A stretch of 64,000 nucleotides of DNA from Cellulophaga algicola DSM 14237. Its GTDB lineage: Bacteria; Bacteroidota; Bacteroidia; Flavobacteriales; Flavobacteriaceae. Where the stretch lies: NCBI RefSeq assembly GCF_000186265.1, contig NC_014934.1, positions 1,364,001 to 1,428,000 of the forward strand, read 5' to 3'. Under the pieces are notes generated by a model, which worked only from the letters and a program-made list of their open reading frames with translations, had not been told where the DNA came from and made no database searches. A program made the translations under genes and the position numbers. This document shows, piece by piece, positions 45,048 through 54,119 of this stretch (its first letter is position 1; each line of letters begins with the position of its first letter).

Positions 45048-46007
45048 ATGCCCTTAGTAGCCTCCACGTACAACCCTCCTATCTTATTTAAAAATGGCCA
45101 TTTATCTACGATTTATTCTGGCATTTTTAGAAAAGTAGATGGTGTAGCGCAAGAAAGAGAACGGATAACCTTATTTGATACTGATTTTCTAGATTTAGAC
45201 TGGAGCTTTGCTTCCCAGAAATCTAATAAAGTTATGATCATACTTCATGGCTTAGAGGGCAGTGCACAACGCCCATATATTATGGGTAGTGCAAAAGTTT
45301 TTAATCAGAATGGTTATGATGCTTGCGCTATTAATTTAAGGAGTTGTAGCGGAGCGCCAAATCTTTTATTCAGGTCGTACCACTCTGGAGCTACGGAAGA
45401 TTTAGATGCGGTAATTCAGCATATCTTAACCAACAAATCATATGATGAAATTTATATTAAAGGCTTTAGCCTTGGCGGTAATTTAGCCTTAAAATATTTA
45501 GGTGAAAAACGCGAAATCCCTAAAGCCGTTAAAGGGGCTGTAGCTGTTTCTGTTCCCTGTGATTTATACAGCTCCTTAAAGCAACTATTACTACCTAAAA
45601 ATAGGCTCTATGCGGCACGATTTAAAAAACATTTGGTAGAAAAGCTGCGTGTAAAGCAAGAACTTTTCCCTAATGAAATTTCCGATAAAGATATTGCTAG
45701 CATTAAGACATTAAAAGATTTAGATGATATTTATACGAGTAGAGCACATGGTTTTACAGATGCTATAGATTACTACACCAAATCTAGTTGCCTGCCATTT
45801 TTACCAAATATTAAAATTCCAACACTTATTATAAATAGCAAGAACGATTCTTTCTTAGGACCTGAATGCTACCCTTACACCGAAGCAGAAGAAAATAAAA
45901 ATCTTTTTTTAGAAACCCCAAATTTTGGAGGCCATGTGGGCTTTTACGGCGTAAAAAATACCACCTATACTGAAAAAAGATGTTTAAATTTCTTGAATGA
46001 ACTCTAA
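45048..46007 (+). CDS. YheT-family alpha/beta hydrolase
   Basis: 319 residues. Family start pattern YNPPILFKNGHLSTIYSGIFRK, then VMIILHGLEGSAQRPYIMGSAKVFNQNGYDACAINLRSCSG. The nucleophile elbow is KGFSLGGNLALKYLG, the acid is in INSKNDSFLGPE, and the catalytic His is in NFGGHVGFYG, so the triad is intact. Cytoplasmic esterase or thioesterase; substrate unknown (YheT/ABHD1-3 relatives act on lipids). It follows the nitronate monooxygenase-like gene with six bases between them, and a short spacer leads to the cytochrome c lipoprotein gene. Confidence 0.92.
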   Translation: MPLVASTYNPPILFKNGHLSTIYSGIFRKVDGVAQERERITLFDTDFLDLDWSFASQKSNKVMIILHGLEGSAQRPYIMGSAKVFNQNGYDACAINLRSCSGAPNLLFRSYHSGATEDLDAVIQHILTNKSYDEIYIKGFSLGGNLALKYLGEKREIPKAVKGAVAVSVPCDLYSSLKQLLLPKNRLYAARFKKHLVEKLRVKQELFPNEISDKDIASIKTLKDLDDIYTSRAHGFTDAIDYYTKSSCLPFLPNIKIPTLIINSKNDSFLGPECYPYTEAEENKNLFLETPNFGGHVGFYGVKNTTYTEKRCLNFLNEL

Positions 46008-46056
46008 TAAATAGTTAGAATACTTATCTTAGTACTTTAATTAACTCTGTTTAGAA

Positions 46057-46536
46057 ATGAAAAAAATAGTAGGCGTTTTAGCATTATCAATACTTTTAGC
46101 TAGTTGTGGCGAAAAAAAGGAAGAAAAAAAAGATGGTTTCGAAATGAACCGTGCCAAAACAGAAAAGAAAGTAGAAGCTACTAGCGCAGAAGTTCCTGTA
46201 GACATGGATAATGAAGGCATAGGTCCCTTTAAAAATATTTCATTCTCTGCAGACATTGATACTGAATTAGCTGCAAAAGGCGAAGCTAAATATGGTGGAA
46301 TTTGTGTTGCATGTCATATGCCTAATCAACGCTTAATAGGCCCTGCTTTATCTGGTGTTTACGAAAGAAGAAATCCATCATGGGTAATGAATATGATCAT
46401 TAACCCAACGCAAATGATCAAAGAAGACCCTATTGCAAAAGCATTGCTTAAAGAATACAACAACGCTATAATGCTTGACAGTAAACTATCTGAAGAAGAT
46501 ACTAGAGCTATTGCAGAGTATCTAAGAACTTTATAA
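46057..46536 (+). CDS. c-type cytochrome lipoprotein
   Basis: 159 residues. Lipobox ILLASC with C17, then a Lys/Glu-rich linker and one cytochrome c domain from about residue 65: heme-binding CVACH at 83-87 and a class-I ending (DTRAIAEYLRTL). Candidate axial methionines are M120 (NPTQM) or M139. It would be anchored to a membrane and face the periplasm as an electron carrier. The nearest neighbours (YheT hydrolase before, thiD after a riboswitch) give no clue to its partner. Confidence 0.92.
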   Translation: MKKIVGVLALSILLASCGEKKEEKKDGFEMNRAKTEKKVEATSAEVPVDMDNEGIGPFKNISFSADIDTELAAKGEAKYGGICVACHMPNQRLIGPALSGVYERRNPSWVMNMIINPTQMIKEDPIAKALLKEYNNAIMLDSKLSEEDTRAIAEYLRTL

Positions 46537-46554
46537 TAATACATGTAGCTTTAC

Positions 46555-46640
46555 GTGTTCGTTAGGGGTGCTCTTCATGGGCTGAGAAATTACCCTTTGA
46601 ACCTGATTTGTTTAATTGCAACGAAGGGAAACGAGTATTG
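46555..46640 (+). ncRNA. TPP riboswitch (THI element)
   Basis: Between the cytochrome and thiD genes the sequence has the conserved parts of the THI box in order: P1 strand TTCGTT (46558-46563) with AACGAG (46630-46635); AGGGGTGC; GGGCTGAGAAATTACCC; TTGAACCTGAT; GCAACGAAGGGAAACGAG. Thiamine pyrophosphate binding normally shuts off downstream expression. The expression platform is not a clear terminator; a weak AATAACA/TGTTATT hairpin follows, so translation control is possible. Confidence 0.95.
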
Positions 46641-46703
46641 CTTAATAACAACACATCTGTTATTTATGCAGCCGCTCCTTTTGTGACTTTAGTTTAGCGC
46701 AAA

Positions 46704-47516
46704 ATGACTGTAAAAAAAATTAAAACCGTATTGGCTATTGCTGGTAGCGACTCTGGAGCTGGAGCAGGCATACAAGCAGATTTAAAAACAATTAGTGCTT
46801 GTGGTGCTTATGGCACCTCTGCAATTACGGCACTCACTGCACAAAACACTCTTGGTGTTTTTGATATTCACCCAATTCCCACATTACATCTAAAAAAACA
46901 AATTGAAGCTATCCTTGATGATATTGGAACGGATGCTGTTAAAATCGGGATGCTTCACAATAGTAATACAATACAAACTGTAGCACACTGTTTAAAAAAA
47001 TACCACGTACAAAATATTGTTATAGACCCCGTAATGGTTGCAAGCTCTGGAGATTCTTTATTACATACTGATGCAATTACTAGTCTAAAAAAAGAGCTCT
47101 TTCCTTTAGCTCGATTAATTACCCCAAATATTCCCGAATGCGAGTTACTACTCGATAAAAAAATAACTAAAAAATCAGATTTAAAAGAATTAGCTCAAGA
47201 ACTTGGCAAACGCTACCATACCTCAATTTTATTAAAAGCCGGCCATTTAAACTTAGAGATATTAACAGATGTGCTTTATAACATTGAAAATGACAGCCTA
47301 GTAGAATTAGCCTCAAAAAAAGTAGATTCTAAAAACACCCATGGCACTGGTTGCACACTTTCATCTGCGATTGCTGCTTTTTTAGCACATGGAAATTCAT
47401 TAGAAGACGCCGTAAAAAAAGGTAAAAAATATTTAGAACATGCTATTATAAAAAGTGCGGGCCACACCCTTGGAAAAGGTCATGGCCCGCTACATCATTT
47501 TTATGAATTCTGGTAG
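46704..47516 (+). CDS. thiD: bifunctional hydroxymethylpyrimidine kinase/phosphomethylpyrimidine kinase
   Basis: 270 residues. It phosphorylates HMP to HMP-P and HMP-PP for thiamine synthesis. Ribokinase-fold motifs: LAIAGSDSGAGAGIQADLKT (HMP binding), AYGTSAITALTAQNT, VVIDPVMVASSGDSLL-type (here NIVIDPVMVASSGDSLLH), LITPNIPECELLL, LLKAGHLN, and the signature NTHGTGCTLSSAIAAFLAHG with catalytic Cys in the anion hole. It is preceded by a TPP riboswitch. Unusually, no other thi gene is adjacent: downstream is a convergent SulP transporter six bases away. It may act in salvage or supply HMP-PP to a thi operon elsewhere. Confidence 0.96.
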   Translation: MTVKKIKTVLAIAGSDSGAGAGIQADLKTISACGAYGTSAITALTAQNTLGVFDIHPIPTLHLKKQIEAILDDIGTDAVKIGMLHNSNTIQTVAHCLKKYHVQNIVIDPVMVASSGDSLLHTDAITSLKKELFPLARLITPNIPECELLLDKKITKKSDLKELAQELGKRYHTSILLKAGHLNLEILTDVLYNIENDSLVELASKKVDSKNTHGTGCTLSSAIAAFLAHGNSLEDAVKKGKKYLEHAIIKSAGHTLGKGHGPLHHFYEFW

Positions 47517-47522
47517 TCGCTA

Positions 47523-49154
47523 TTATTCATCATCATAATTAAAACCATCTGCAACTACTTTATATTTAGGATCTTCTAAAACATTCACATCTACAATATC
47601 ATCTGCTATAGCTAACAATTTAATGCAATCCTTACTCAAATGTTTTAAGTGTAATTTCTTGCCAGCATTTTTATAACGTTCTGATAGCTTACTGATAGCT
47701 TCAATACCAGACATATCTGCAATACGACTGTCTTTAAAATCTATAACCACCTCTTCAGGGTCATTAGCTACATCAAATTTTTCGGTAAACCCAGTGGTGG
47801 ATCCAAAGAACAACGGACCAAATATTTCATAGGTTTTTATACCATTATCATCTGTACTTTTTCTAGCACGAATTCGCTTTGCATTTTCCCAAGAGAAAGC
47901 AAGGGCAGATATAATAACACCAATGAATACGGCTATTGCTAAATCAAAAAATACAGTTATGGCAGATACTGCAATTAAAACAAAAGCATCTGATTTAGGA
48001 ATCTTCTTCAAGATTCTAAAACTAGACCAAGCAAAAGTTTCTATAACCATCATGAACATTACTCCTATCAAAGCTGCTATTGGAACTTGTTCAATATAGG
48101 TGTCTGCAAATAAAATAAAAGAAAGTAGGGTCACTGCCATTACAATCCCAGACAATCTTCCTCTTCCATTTGCATTAATATTAATTACCGTTTGGCCTAT
48201 CATACCACAGCCTCCAGTACCTCCTAATAAACCACTAGTAATGTTACCCACACCTTGTGCAACACACTCTTTATTACCTCTACCGCGACTATCTGTTAAT
48301 TCATCGACCAAATTTAAGGTCATTAAACTTTCAATCAAACCAACACTGGCTGCTAAGAAAGCATAAGGCAGAATAAACATTAAGGTATCTAAATTGAAAG
48401 GCAAAAATTGCCACAGTTCTTTATTTGGGGTTGGAAACTCACCACTCAAACCTTCTCCGCCACCTTCTCTAATATAAGAACCTACTGTAGTTACATCCAA
48501 ATCTAAAAGTATGGCACCAAATGTGGTTATCAATATAGCCGTTAAAGCTGCAGGAATCTTTTTAGTTAACTTGGGTAAAAAATGAATGATAGCCATCGTA
48601 AAAAGAACCAAACCAATCATTAGATATAATTCAGGACCATACATAAAAACACTCATATATTTCTCTACAGCATCAGGATCTGTATTGGGCACTTTATGAC
48701 TAAACATTTTAACTTGTGCCATAAAAATTACGATAGCTAAACCGTTTACAAATCCCATCATTACAGAATGAGGAATTAAACGGACAAAGCGCCCTAATTT
48801 TAAAACGCCTGCAAATATTTGTATCAATCCCATTAAAATAACTGCAGCTAATAAATAATAGTAGCCCATGTTTTCAACAGGAATATCAAACTCTAATCCT
48901 CTTACTTGCCCTTCTTTAATTAAGTTTACAAAAATTACAGCTACCGCACCCGCAGCTCCTGAAATTAAACCAGGTCTACCACCAAATATTGCCGTAATTA
49001 AACCAATAATAAATGCCCCTGACAAAGCTACTAAAGGGTCTATGTTTGCCACAAAAGCAAAAGCAACTACTTCTGGAATCATCGCTAGAGATACAGTAAC
49101 TCCTGCGAAAAAATCATTTTTAGGATTTGAAGTAAGTTTTTTGATAAAATTCAT
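47523..49154 (-). CDS. SulP-family anion transporter with STAS domain
   Basis: 543 residues from the ATG at 49154 (MNFIKKLTSNPKNDFFAG); a GTG at 49220 would add 22 unsupported residues. About 11-12 transmembrane helices cover residues 20-420, with SulP patterns GVTVSLAMIPEVVAFAFVANIDPLVALSGAF, TAIFGGRPGLISGAAGA and GNITSGLLGGTGGCGMIGQTVIN. A STAS domain forms the C-terminus (about 430-540: VVIDFKDSRIADMSGIEAI). Members carry sulfate, bicarbonate or dicarboxylates. The bicarbonate-type BicA/DauA or sulfate choice is not possible by eye. No carbonic anhydrase or sulfur gene is next to it. Confidence 0.93.
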   Translation of the reverse strand: MNFIKKLTSNPKNDFFAGVTVSLAMIPEVVAFAFVANIDPLVALSGAFIIGLITAIFGGRPGLISGAAGAVAVIFVNLIKEGQVRGLEFDIPVENMGYYYLLAAVILMGLIQIFAGVLKLGRFVRLIPHSVMMGFVNGLAIVIFMAQVKMFSHKVPNTDPDAVEKYMSVFMYGPELYLMIGLVLFTMAIIHFLPKLTKKIPAALTAILITTFGAILLDLDVTTVGSYIREGGGEGLSGEFPTPNKELWQFLPFNLDTLMFILPYAFLAASVGLIESLMTLNLVDELTDSRGRGNKECVAQGVGNITSGLLGGTGGCGMIGQTVININANGRGRLSGIVMAVTLLSFILFADTYIEQVPIAALIGVMFMMVIETFAWSSFRILKKIPKSDAFVLIAVSAITVFFDLAIAVFIGVIISALAFSWENAKRIRARKSTDDNGIKTYEIFGPLFFGSTTGFTEKFDVANDPEEVVIDFKDSRIADMSGIEAISKLSERYKNAGKKLHLKHLSKDCIKLLAIADDIVDVNVLEDPKYKVVADGFNYDDE

Positions 49155-49293
49155 TTCTTGTACTAATTTTTTTGAAGTCGCAAAAGTACCACTTTTCAAC
49201 TGCGCAATACCACGTATCACTAATTATAACATTATTAACAGATTAGCCCTTTACATTTTAGTAATTCTTGAAAAAATCTAAAAAAATTATATG

Positions 49294-49331
49294 AAAAAAA
49301 CCGCTGCAAGGGCTTATCCTTACAGCGGTTT
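49294..49331 (-). terminator. terminator of the unknown lipoprotein gene
   Basis: Stem AAACCGCTG/CAGCGGTTT with a nested AAGGG/TCCTT inner pairing; on the minus strand it ends in seven U. It lies 26 bases after the stop at 49357. Confidence 0.85.
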
Positions 49332-49356
49332 AAACAACCTACCAACTAAAAAATTT

Positions 49357-50277
49357 CTATTTTTTCTGTCTTACTACATGCATTGTAGGGTTTGAAACTT
49401 TTACCCTCTTTTTGGCATTAGCAGACTTATCGGATTTTAAATATTGAATATATCCTCGCCCTTTAAATTCATAAGAGGTTCCACTATCTGGATGGTATAA
49501 TTCTATAGTACCATCATTGATCACATACAACTCAAAATAATCATCTCCAATAAAATCATAACTTAAGGTTAAAGCTTTTAAAGAGTCATCATTTGCTATA
49601 TCATATACTTGGTAATCGCCTTCAAAATCCCATTGTAAATTATTAGAATTAGTACCCGGGCTATCTATCGATGATCTAAAGAAACCTCCATTATCACCTG
49701 ATAAAAATTGTAAAAAATTCTCATCATCAAAATCATTTATCGCTCCAACCTGGCTTGTATATACTTTTTCCCATGCGTCATATTCTTGTAAGAAATACTG
49801 AATATTGTTGTAGAAAACCATATCATAATCAAAATTATTACGTTGGTATCCTCTTAAAAAATAAGAAGTATCTGTACCCCTATGATAAAGTTCTATGGTT
49901 GAATTATTAACGACAAATACATCTAAGTCCCAATAACCATCTAGATCATGATCTATCTCTAACACCCCACGAACACCGTTATAAACTCCAACGTCTATAC
50001 CCAATCCATTTCCTGTTTTACCAATACCTACCAAATTATTATTAGCATACAATGTTCCACTAACAAAAGAAACCGTAAATGCTCTTTGTAAAAATGGCAC
50101 TTCTCCATTTCCTCTTGTGGCATTAATGTCTACATACCACAAGTCTTTAGATGCAAGTACCTGGTTGACATTTAAAACTGGCTCATCAATAAAACCATCT
50201 TCAACAACTACTTCTGTGTAACATGAAGAAGCTAATAATCCTAGGAATATAAATCCGAATAGTAATTTTATTTTCAT
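49357..50277 (-). CDS. lipoprotein of unknown function with internal repeat
   Basis: 306 residues. Lipobox GLLASSC (C19), then an acidic, aromatic-rich mature chain. Two similar halves are visible: a first unit ending DVFVVNNSTIELYHRGTDTSYFLRGY and a second ending FELYVINDGTIELYHPDSGTSYEFKGR. So the protein probably has two beta domains with the pattern INxxTIELYH-xGTSYxxxG. I recognise no enzyme motif. Related flavobacterial proteins have been labelled as nicotinic acid mononucleotide adenylyltransferase, which is not supported here. A single gene with its own terminator; the basic C-terminus (KSANAKKRVKVS) is notable. Function unknown. Confidence 0.75.
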   Translation of the reverse strand: MKIKLLFGFIFLGLLASSCYTEVVVEDGFIDEPVLNVNQVLASKDLWYVDINATRGNGEVPFLQRAFTVSFVSGTLYANNNLVGIGKTGNGLGIDVGVYNGVRGVLEIDHDLDGYWDLDVFVVNNSTIELYHRGTDTSYFLRGYQRNNFDYDMVFYNNIQYFLQEYDAWEKVYTSQVGAINDFDDENFLQFLSGDNGGFFRSSIDSPGTNSNNLQWDFEGDYQVYDIANDDSLKALTLSYDFIGDDYFELYVINDGTIELYHPDSGTSYEFKGRGYIQYLKSDKSANAKKRVKVSNPTMHVVRQKK

Positions 50278-50372
50278 AATCTAAATTTTATGGTTGTTAA
50301 GCATAAAACAATTCTCGTGCCAAGATTTTCACAACACTGATTATCATCATGTTATATTACCCTGATTTTGAC

Positions 50373-50380
50373 TAATTTTG
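50373..50380 (+). promoter_or_regulatory. -7 promoter box for gpsA
   Basis: TAATTTTG fits the TAnnTTTG consensus, 68 bases before the gpsA ATG. No clear -33 element. Confidence 0.35.
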
Positions 50381-50447
50381 CAAGAGATAGAAAGGTTTAT
50401 TTTAACCTTGGAAAAATACAATACTTTAATTTTTTAAAGATTGAATT

Positions 50448-51449
50448 ATGAATAGAGATTTAAAATTTGCCGTTTTAGGTGGTGGTAGTTGGGCAACCGC
50501 AATTGTAAAAATGCTTACAGAAAATGTAGATAGCCTTCAATGGTTTATGCGTAATACTGATGCCATTGAACATATTAAAACACACGGTCATAATCCTAAT
50601 TATTTAAGTTCAGTAGCGTTTGATATAAACCAACTACAATTGACCAATGACATTAATACCGCTGTTACCAACGCTGATATTATCATCTTTGTAATTCCTT
50701 CTGCTTTTCTTGAATCAGAATTAGCAAACCTTACGGTATCATTGAAAGGAAAAACGCTATTTTCTGCAATAAAAGGTATAGTTCCTGAAACAGGATTAAT
50801 TGTAGGAGAACATCTGCATGAAAAATATGCTATCCCTTATGAGAGCATTGGAGTAATTACAGGTCCTTGCCACGCGGAAGAAGTTGCGCTAGAGCGTTTA
50901 TCTTATTTGACTATTGCTTGCGGCGATAAAAGTAAGGCTGAAATCGTTGCAGAACACTTGAGCAGTGACTATATAAAGACAAAAATATCGGATGATATTA
51001 TCGGTACAGAATATGCTGCAATGTTGAAGAACATTTATGCTATTGCTGCTGGAATTGCGCATGGCCTAGGCTATGGTGATAATTTCCAGAGCGTACTTAT
51101 GAGTAATGCTATTCGGGAAATGAAACGCTATATAAAAAGAGTCCACAGTATGAAACGGAATATTAATAACTCGGCCTATTTAGGCGATTTATTAGTAACT
51201 GGCTACTCTGTTTTTAGTCGAAACCGAATGTTCGGAAACATGATAGGAAAAGGCTATACCGTAAAAAGTGCCATGATGGAAATGAAAATGGTTGCCGAAG
51301 GGTATTACGCAACTAAAAGTGCTTATAAACTAAATAATGACCGGAAAAAGAAATCTAACACACCAATTTTAGATGCCGTCTATCAAGTGCTTTATAATGA
51401 TAAGAATGCTAAGAAAGTATTTAAGGAATTAACTGATAAATTAGATTAA
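50448..51449 (+). CDS. gpsA: glycerol-3-phosphate dehydrogenase [NAD(P)+]
   Basis: 333 residues, the usual length. It reduces dihydroxyacetone phosphate to sn-glycerol-3-phosphate for phospholipid synthesis. The N-terminal dinucleotide loop AVLGGGSWATAIVKML corresponds to GxGxxGxA of the family. Further motifs: IIFVIPSAFLES, LFSAIKGIVPETGLIVGEHL, GVITGPCHAEEVALERLSY (the GPxxAxE signature, with Cys-His), EYAAMLKNIYAIAAGIAHGLGYGDNFQSVLMSNAIREM (catalytic Lys) and YLGDLLVTGYSVFSRNRMFG. Cytoplasmic. It is convergent with pbpC, with eight bases between stops. Confidence 0.96.
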   Translation: MNRDLKFAVLGGGSWATAIVKMLTENVDSLQWFMRNTDAIEHIKTHGHNPNYLSSVAFDINQLQLTNDINTAVTNADIIIFVIPSAFLESELANLTVSLKGKTLFSAIKGIVPETGLIVGEHLHEKYAIPYESIGVITGPCHAEEVALERLSYLTIACGDKSKAEIVAEHLSSDYIKTKISDDIIGTEYAAMLKNIYAIAAGIAHGLGYGDNFQSVLMSNAIREMKRYIKRVHSMKRNINNSAYLGDLLVTGYSVFSRNRMFGNMIGKGYTVKSAMMEMKMVAEGYYATKSAYKLNNDRKKKSNTPILDAVYQVLYNDKNAKKVFKELTDKLD

Positions 51450-51457
51450 TTACATGG

Positions 51458-53806
51458 CTATTGTATGGTGATTATGATACTGGCCTCATTCCCCAGCTCA
51501 TCAACTACTGAAATAGTATGATCACCTTCATCTGGCAGAATAGCTGCTTCATGAAAATCTTTAGTTTCCTTAATAAAGGTACTGTCTAAATACCAGAACA
51601 CTTTTGATTCTGGCTTAGTATGCGCCAATTTTAGAATTAGTTCATTCATTTTTCCTTCAAAATTCTTCGCTAAAATAATACGGCTTCTATTTTTTGGATA
51701 AATAAACTCCATTGTTGGTGTCAAAACACTAATACAATCGTCCCTAAAAGTCGGTAATGATTTATAGGATGGATGGGTTCGTTTATAATAAAACTCCATC
51801 AAAGGAGGTAAAATAAACCAAGGCTCTGTTATTGTATTAGATAAATCTTCACAAGACGAATTAATTCTAAACTGCCTGTTTTGATCTAGATGTATTATTT
51901 TATGATAGCCACAAGCGTGCACATAGTTCTGTTTTTTAGGAATATCAATTGTTATTCTAGGGCAAATCTCTGTAGCCAAATAACCACTATTTGCACACAC
52001 CTCAACAGTTACAAATTCATCTAATGGTTTAGCAAACCAAATAGATTTGGGCAATACATCAAAAACATCAAATAAAATAGGTGCCGCGCTAGACACACCA
52101 GTAACATTAGGCCTACCCTCTCCATCCGCATTACCTACCCAAACCCCCACCACATAGTCTGCCGTAGTACCAATTGCCCATGCATCTTTGTTTCCAAAAC
52201 TAGTTCCTGTTTTCCATGCAATTTCTTTACTAGAGTCATAAAACTCCCAAGACTCGCTCCCCTCCGGACGATTTACCTCTTTCATGGCCTCAAACGTTAA
52301 GTAGATACTCCCCGCATCAAAAACAGTTTTATCTTGGGATTTGGCTCCAAAATCTATGGTGCTTTTTTGAAGGTAGGTAGGTGCTACAAATTCCTTCTTA
52401 AAATATTCACTTGAACTTTTATTAAAATGATTTACGGTAGATGCCAAATTTGCATAGCTTTTACATAGGTCCCATAAATTACTCTCTGCGCCTCCTAAAA
52501 TTAAGGTCAGACCATAATGGTTTGCAGATTTATTCAATCCGCCTAATTTAAAAACATCTAATTGATCCCTAAATTTCTCCAAGCCATAAGATTGCAATAA
52601 TCGGACGGCAGGAATATTTAATGATCTAGCTAATGCTTTTTTTGCTTCAATAGCTCCACTATACGACTCATTAAAATTTTCTGGAGCATACCCAGCAATT
52701 TGTGTGGGTACATCTGGTACGAGCATATCTGGCAACAACTCTCCAGCATCAAGCATTGCAGTATAAAGCAGGGGTTTTAAAACACTCCCCGTACTTCTAT
52801 TCGCCTGTACCATATCTACATCCTTTTCATGGTATTTATCAGTAGGCGCATTACCCACATACGCCAATACTTTTCTTGTTTTTACATCAAGCACCAAAAC
52901 AGCTGCATTGTATACCAAATTTTGCTTCAGGCTATTGTATTGTTTTTTTACAATTGCATTTACATTTTTCTGTAACTCTTGATCGATACTACTTTTAACA
53001 CGTTCCCCTTTTTTTGATTTTGCTACATACTGCACAAAATGTGAGGCATAATTAGGTAACGCGTATGGTTTTTGCGGCAAATCTTCTAATAATGCTAGCT
53101 CGTAAGTAGTATCATCAATTATGCCTTCGTCCTGCAATTTTAGAAGTAATCTGTTTCTTTTTACTAATAATTTAGATTGATTTTTTCCCGGGTAAATTAA
53201 ACTTGGAGCATTGGGTAATACAGCCAAAGTAGCAGCTTCCGCCCATGATAATTGGTAAGGTAATAAGCCAAAGTAGCGCCATGATGCTACTTCTAACCCA
53301 ACAACATTTCCTCCAAAAGGGGCATGGCTTGCATAAAGATTTAAAATTTCTTCTTTAGAATATCCTAACTCCAACCGCGTAGCTAAAATTAGTTCTATAA
53401 ACTTTTCAGCGTAAGACCTACCCTTATTTTCTCTAGATAAGCGTATTACTTGTTGCGTAATTGTACTTCCTCCGCGTACCGTTTTTCCTGCAACAATGTT
53501 TGCGCCGATAGCCTTAAACATTGAAATGGGATTAAAACCAGGGTGCCTGTAAAAATAGGCATCTTCAAAATTTAACAAACAGGTTTCAAACTTAAAAGGA
53601 ACACTATCTACTACAGGAAAACGCCATTGACCGTCATCCGCAATTTTAGCGCCTAATAATTCTCCTTGCATACTCTCAATTACAGTAGCTGTAGGCGTAT
53701 TAAATAACACTTTAGGTAAACAAAAATAATAGGCAATTAAAAGCACTGCTAAGACTAACAGTTTTTTAGGGTGCTTTTTTAAAACCGTTATAACTCTTTC
53801 TTTCAA
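51458..53806 (-). CDS. pbpC: penicillin-binding protein 1C
   Basis: 782 residues. The start is a TTG at 53806 that overlaps the previous stop (TTGA); the next in-frame ATG comes only after the membrane anchor (LLVLAVLLIAYYFCLP) and would remove it. Order: one transmembrane helix, glycosyltransferase GT51 (ENFEDAYFYRHPGFNP-type ED-FxxH, RGGSTITQQVIRLSRE), transpeptidase with NRSTGSVLKPLLYTAML (Ser nucleophile SxxK), and WKTGTSFGNKDAW (KTG), then the PBP1C-specific C-terminal domain (PTMEFIYPKNRSRI). It polymerises and possibly crosslinks peptidoglycan in the periplasm. PBP1C is classically paired with alpha-2-macroglobulin, found here 2.1 kb away on the same strand. Confidence 0.95.
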   Translation of the reverse strand: MKERVITVLKKHPKKLLVLAVLLIAYYFCLPKVLFNTPTATVIESMQGELLGAKIADDGQWRFPVVDSVPFKFETCLLNFEDAYFYRHPGFNPISMFKAIGANIVAGKTVRGGSTITQQVIRLSRENKGRSYAEKFIELILATRLELGYSKEEILNLYASHAPFGGNVVGLEVASWRYFGLLPYQLSWAEAATLAVLPNAPSLIYPGKNQSKLLVKRNRLLLKLQDEGIIDDTTYELALLEDLPQKPYALPNYASHFVQYVAKSKKGERVKSSIDQELQKNVNAIVKKQYNSLKQNLVYNAAVLVLDVKTRKVLAYVGNAPTDKYHEKDVDMVQANRSTGSVLKPLLYTAMLDAGELLPDMLVPDVPTQIAGYAPENFNESYSGAIEAKKALARSLNIPAVRLLQSYGLEKFRDQLDVFKLGGLNKSANHYGLTLILGGAESNLWDLCKSYANLASTVNHFNKSSSEYFKKEFVAPTYLQKSTIDFGAKSQDKTVFDAGSIYLTFEAMKEVNRPEGSESWEFYDSSKEIAWKTGTSFGNKDAWAIGTTADYVVGVWVGNADGEGRPNVTGVSSAAPILFDVFDVLPKSIWFAKPLDEFVTVEVCANSGYLATEICPRITIDIPKKQNYVHACGYHKIIHLDQNRQFRINSSCEDLSNTITEPWFILPPLMEFYYKRTHPSYKSLPTFRDDCISVLTPTMEFIYPKNRSRIILAKNFEGKMNELILKLAHTKPESKVFWYLDSTFIKETKDFHEAAILPDEGDHTISVVDELGNEASIIITIQ

Positions 53807-54114
53807 GGAGTACTGGTATTGAATTCGTATTCTCTTTCAACCAAACAAATGCGTACCTTATACCAAGAATACCATTCTTTTTGCCCCTTCTTTTGAGCAA
53901 GGTCATGATCTAAATTTTTTTTCCAAGTAGCAATAGCGGCTAAGTTTTCCCAGTAGCTTACGGTAATACCCACGTCCTCCCTTGCTGCCTCTATTCCTAT
54001 AAAACCTGGTTCTTTTTTTGCAAGAGCTTCCATTTCATTCGCCATTTCTGCATATCCTTTATCCCCCTCTGTTCTTGTAGAAGTAAAAATCACTGCATAA
54101 TAGGGCTTTTCCAT
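53803..54114 (-). CDS. antibiotic-biosynthesis monooxygenase (ABM) family protein
   Basis: 103 residues from the ATG at 54114 (MEKPYYAVIFTS); a GTG two codons earlier is possible. A single ABM ferredoxin-like domain: YAEMANEMEALAKKEPGFIGIEAAREDVGITVSYWENLAAIATWKKN, with the aromatic/His pocket residues of the family, and a C-terminal WYSWYKVRICLVEREYEF. Homologues range from monooxygenases to heme-degrading enzymes, so the reaction is unknown. It lies between a conserved small protein and pbpC, and pbpC starts within its stop codon, so the three genes form an operon. Confidence 0.87.
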   Translation of the reverse strand: MEKPYYAVIFTSTRTEGDKGYAEMANEMEALAKKEPGFIGIEAAREDVGITVSYWENLAAIATWKKNLDHDLAQKKGQKEWYSWYKVRICLVEREYEFNTSTP

Positions 54115-54119
54115 AATCA

